The notes below the pieces were generated by a model. That model was not told the DNA's origin and searched no databases. It worked only from the letters and a program-made list of their open reading frames with translations. A stretch of 64,000 nt of DNA from Agromyces ramosus (GTDB lineage: Bacteria > Actinomycetota > Actinomycetes > Actinomycetales > Microbacteriaceae). Numbering within the stretch: position 1 is the first letter of the stretch; each line of letters opens with the position of its first letter. The translations under genes and the position numbers were made by a program. Shown one piece after another: positions 62,476 through 64,000 of the stretch. The DNA lies in NCBI RefSeq assembly GCF_004216665.1, contig NZ_SGWY01000004.1:62001-126000 (forward strand), given 5' to 3'.

Positions 62476-63605
62476 GACAGGCCGGACCGAAGGGAGCGCA
62501 GCCACGCATGACCGTCTCGGAGGTCGGGCTCGAGGTGGTTGCCCTCGGCCCACTCGTTCCACGACTTGACCCAGAGCAGTCGGTCCTCGGCAGGTCGGTC
62601 GGCCAGCAGGTCGACCGCCTGCTCGACGGCGCGCTGGAACCGCGCCGGTGTGGCCCCCTGCACGACGAGGCCACGGCGGCCGGCACGCGGCGTGTTGTCC
62701 CAGTTGGGATAGACGCATGGCTGCACGTCGGGATCGCGGGGATAGGTGGCGATCACCGAGTCGGAGTAGGGCCAGATTTCGGGTCCGCCCATGACTTTCC
62801 GAATCGCACGCATGCGGAAGCGGGAGGCCCGCGTCACATGTGCGGGCAGCCGCATGTAGACGCTCGCGTCGAAACCATCGGCCGCGGCATCCGTGTATCT
62901 CGCACCCGCACCGAGCAGATCGCTCGACTCCGCGACGAGGTACAGGCCATCGAGTCCCGCCTGTCGTGCCATGGCCTGCCAGCGATCGACGAACGCAGCG
63001 GCATCCGGCAACTCCTCGGGCCGGAACACGTAGAACAACGGGCGACCGTGGACTCGGACATACCGTTCGTCACGGAATGCCGGAAGGATCGCCTCGAAGT
63101 GGCGACGATCATCGTCGTGGCCCGGATAGGTCTGCTGCTTGAGCACCTTGTCGGCGGCGGCGTGCCAGATTCCCGTCCAGGACTGGTTGGCCCACGCGAG
63201 GCAGAAGCTGATCTCGGGTACTCCGAGCTCGAGCACCTCACGGAACGGCCGATCGAGGATCCGATCGCCGTCGCCGAACCAGTAGTGCCAGTAGACGAAG
63301 GCCTCCACCCCGTATTCGCGAGCGAGGTCGCTTTGCGCTTGCCGGGTCTCGGGCACCCGCAGATCGTAGAAGCCGAGGTCCGCGGGAAGCGTGGGCTGGA
63401 GGTGCCCGGGGAAGAGCCGCCGCGCTCTCGCGGTGTTGGTCCACTCGGTGAAGCCGGGACCCCACCATTCGTCGTTCTCGGGAATCGGGAAGAACTGCGG
63501 AAGGTAGAACGCAAGCGCCCTTGCCCTGAGCCCGGGTGGCGCGCTCTCGGCGCGTACGTCCGCGGCAGGGTGGGACGCGGGATTCTCGACCAAGGAAACC
63601 GCCAT
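62472..63605 (-). CDS. WbsX/GH99-like domain protein
   Basis: A 377-residue protein of the glycoside hydrolase 99-like WbsX family: ARALAFYLPQFFPIPENDEWWGPGFTEWTN, YGVEAFVYWHYWFGDGDRILDRPF, CLAWANQSWTG, and the C-terminal LLWVKSWNEWAEGNHLEPD. GH99 enzymes are endo-acting on alpha-mannan. WbsX proteins in O-antigen and capsule loci are thought to process glycans or act as transferases, but their activity is not proved. No signal peptide, so it works inside the cell. ATG 63605 has only a weak ribosome site. Confidence 0.85.
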   Translation of the reverse strand: MAVSLVENPASHPAADVRAESAPPGLRARALAFYLPQFFPIPENDEWWGPGFTEWTNTARARRLFPGHLQPTLPADLGFYDLRVPETRQAQSDLAREYGVEAFVYWHYWFGDGDRILDRPFREVLELGVPEISFCLAWANQSWTGIWHAAADKVLKQQTYPGHDDDRRHFEAILPAFRDERYVRVHGRPLFYVFRPEELPDAAAFVDRWQAMARQAGLDGLYLVAESSDLLGAGARYTDAAADGFDASVYMRLPAHVTRASRFRMRAIRKVMGGPEIWPYSDSVIATYPRDPDVQPCVYPNWDNTPRAGRRGLVVQGATPARFQRAVEQAVDLLADRPAEDRLLWVKSWNEWAEGNHLEPDLRDGHAWLRSLRSGLS

Positions 63606-63636
63606 TTCTTCGAACCGTCAACCGAGCACGTTGATC

Positions 63637-64000
63637 CTACTGTCCGTCGTGCCGTAGAGCGGCGGGTGGCAAGCCGCCGCGGAGCGTGCGAATGGCGCGT
63701 CGAAGCCACGGCAGACGAGCCGCGATCAGCGCTCGGCGACGTTCGCCGTGCAGGCCGTGCGGGGGCCAGAGCAGCGAGGCGAGATGACCGACTGCGCGGC
63801 GCACCCTCGCCTCTCCGGCGTACTCGGGGGAGGTGAGCAGCTCGCGGAGCAGATGTGAATGAAGCTTTCCGACGAGGCCGCCACGGAGCCCCTCATCAAT
63901 GCCGATCAGGCCGCCCCCGAGGCGCAGGGCAATCGCCGAGGAGAGGAAGGGCATGCCGAGGCGGGTGCTGCGGGAGGTGGCGCCGACGTGCACGCGGTAG
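63637..64000 (-). CDS. Partial protein, probably the C-terminal part of a glycosyltransferase
   Basis: The frame is open at the window edge, so the start is outside. The visible 120 residues contain helical stretches (LSSAIALRLGGGLIGIDEGLRGGLVGKLHSHLLRELL and ARVRRAVGHLASLLWPPHG) and a basic end, as in tails of family 2 transferases. No catalytic motif is present. It ends 31 bases before the GH99-like gene in the same direction and may belong to that operon. Confidence 0.45.
   Translation of the reverse strand, partial: YRVHVGATSRSTRLGMPFLSSAIALRLGGGLIGIDEGLRGGLVGKLHSHLLRELLTSPEYAGEARVRRAVGHLASLLWPPHGLHGERRRALIAARLPWLRRAIRTLRGGLPPAALRHDGQ

Noticed and set aside
1-64000. tRNA, rRNA and riboswitch genes
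   Set aside because: No cloverleaf, conserved rRNA segment or riboswitch core was recognised in the gene-free stretches, including upstream of the sulfur operon where a SAM riboswitch might be expected.

Overview
The window is very GC-rich, densely coded chromosomal DNA of a high-GC actinobacterium. Translational coupling through ATGA/GTGA overlaps is common, GTG starts are frequent, at least two genes look leaderless, and the octamer GGCATCCG/CGGATGCC recurs throughout. With the gene content this points to the family Microbacteriaceae (Agromyces-like). The family is an inference from style and gene content. No rRNA, tRNA, CRISPR array, insertion sequence or integrase was seen.

1-3.2 kb: the end of an endonuclease/exonuclease/phosphatase protein, a DUF2255 protein, an Atg22/UMF1-like MFS transporter and a TetR repressor. 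3.2-11.8 kb: an operon divergent from that repressor, with a family 3 beta-glycosidase and a five-gene peptide-type (Opp/Dpp) ABC importer, probably for a beta-linked oligosaccharide. 11.8-13.4 kb: two divergent MarR-type regulators with Gly/His-rich tails. 13.4-21 kb: a UbiG-like methyltransferase and a nucleoside deaminase, a membrane protein, a solute-binding/von Willebrand hybrid protein and a large secreted ExeM/NucH-like nuclease. 21.2-27.1 kb: a PotABCD-like polyamine importer divergent from a GntR regulator that is coupled to a soluble Cache-domain protein. 27.2-28.8 kb: a TetR repressor and an alpha/beta hydrolase divergent across twin operators.

28.9-33.1 kb holds the most unusual unit: a full-length contractile-tail sheath gene with no other tail gene near it, convergent by 24 bases with a DUF4062-STAND NTPase-HEAT-repeat gene. 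It resembles a conflict or defence cassette.

33.2-45.3 kb: sulfur assimilation. It has a sirohydrochlorin chelatase-like gene, a small regulator/membrane-protein pair, and a ten-gene coupled operon: sulfite reductase, APS reductase, sulfate adenylyltransferase (two subunits), an SsuABC-type ABC importer, siroheme methyltransferase, ferredoxin reductase and ferredoxin. Electrons would flow NADPH to FprA to ferredoxin to sulfite reductase.

45.3-64 kb: a cell-surface polysaccharide locus. It contains a polytopic membrane protein, about ten glycosyltransferases, a low-molecular-weight tyrosine phosphatase, an ABC-2 polysaccharide exporter (Wzm/Wzt type) split by a Tat-exported Cys-rich protein on the other strand, and a WbsX/GH99-like protein. 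It also shows local duplication: tandem paralogues, a fused GT4-GT2 enzyme and a decayed copy of a glycosyltransferase 5' end.
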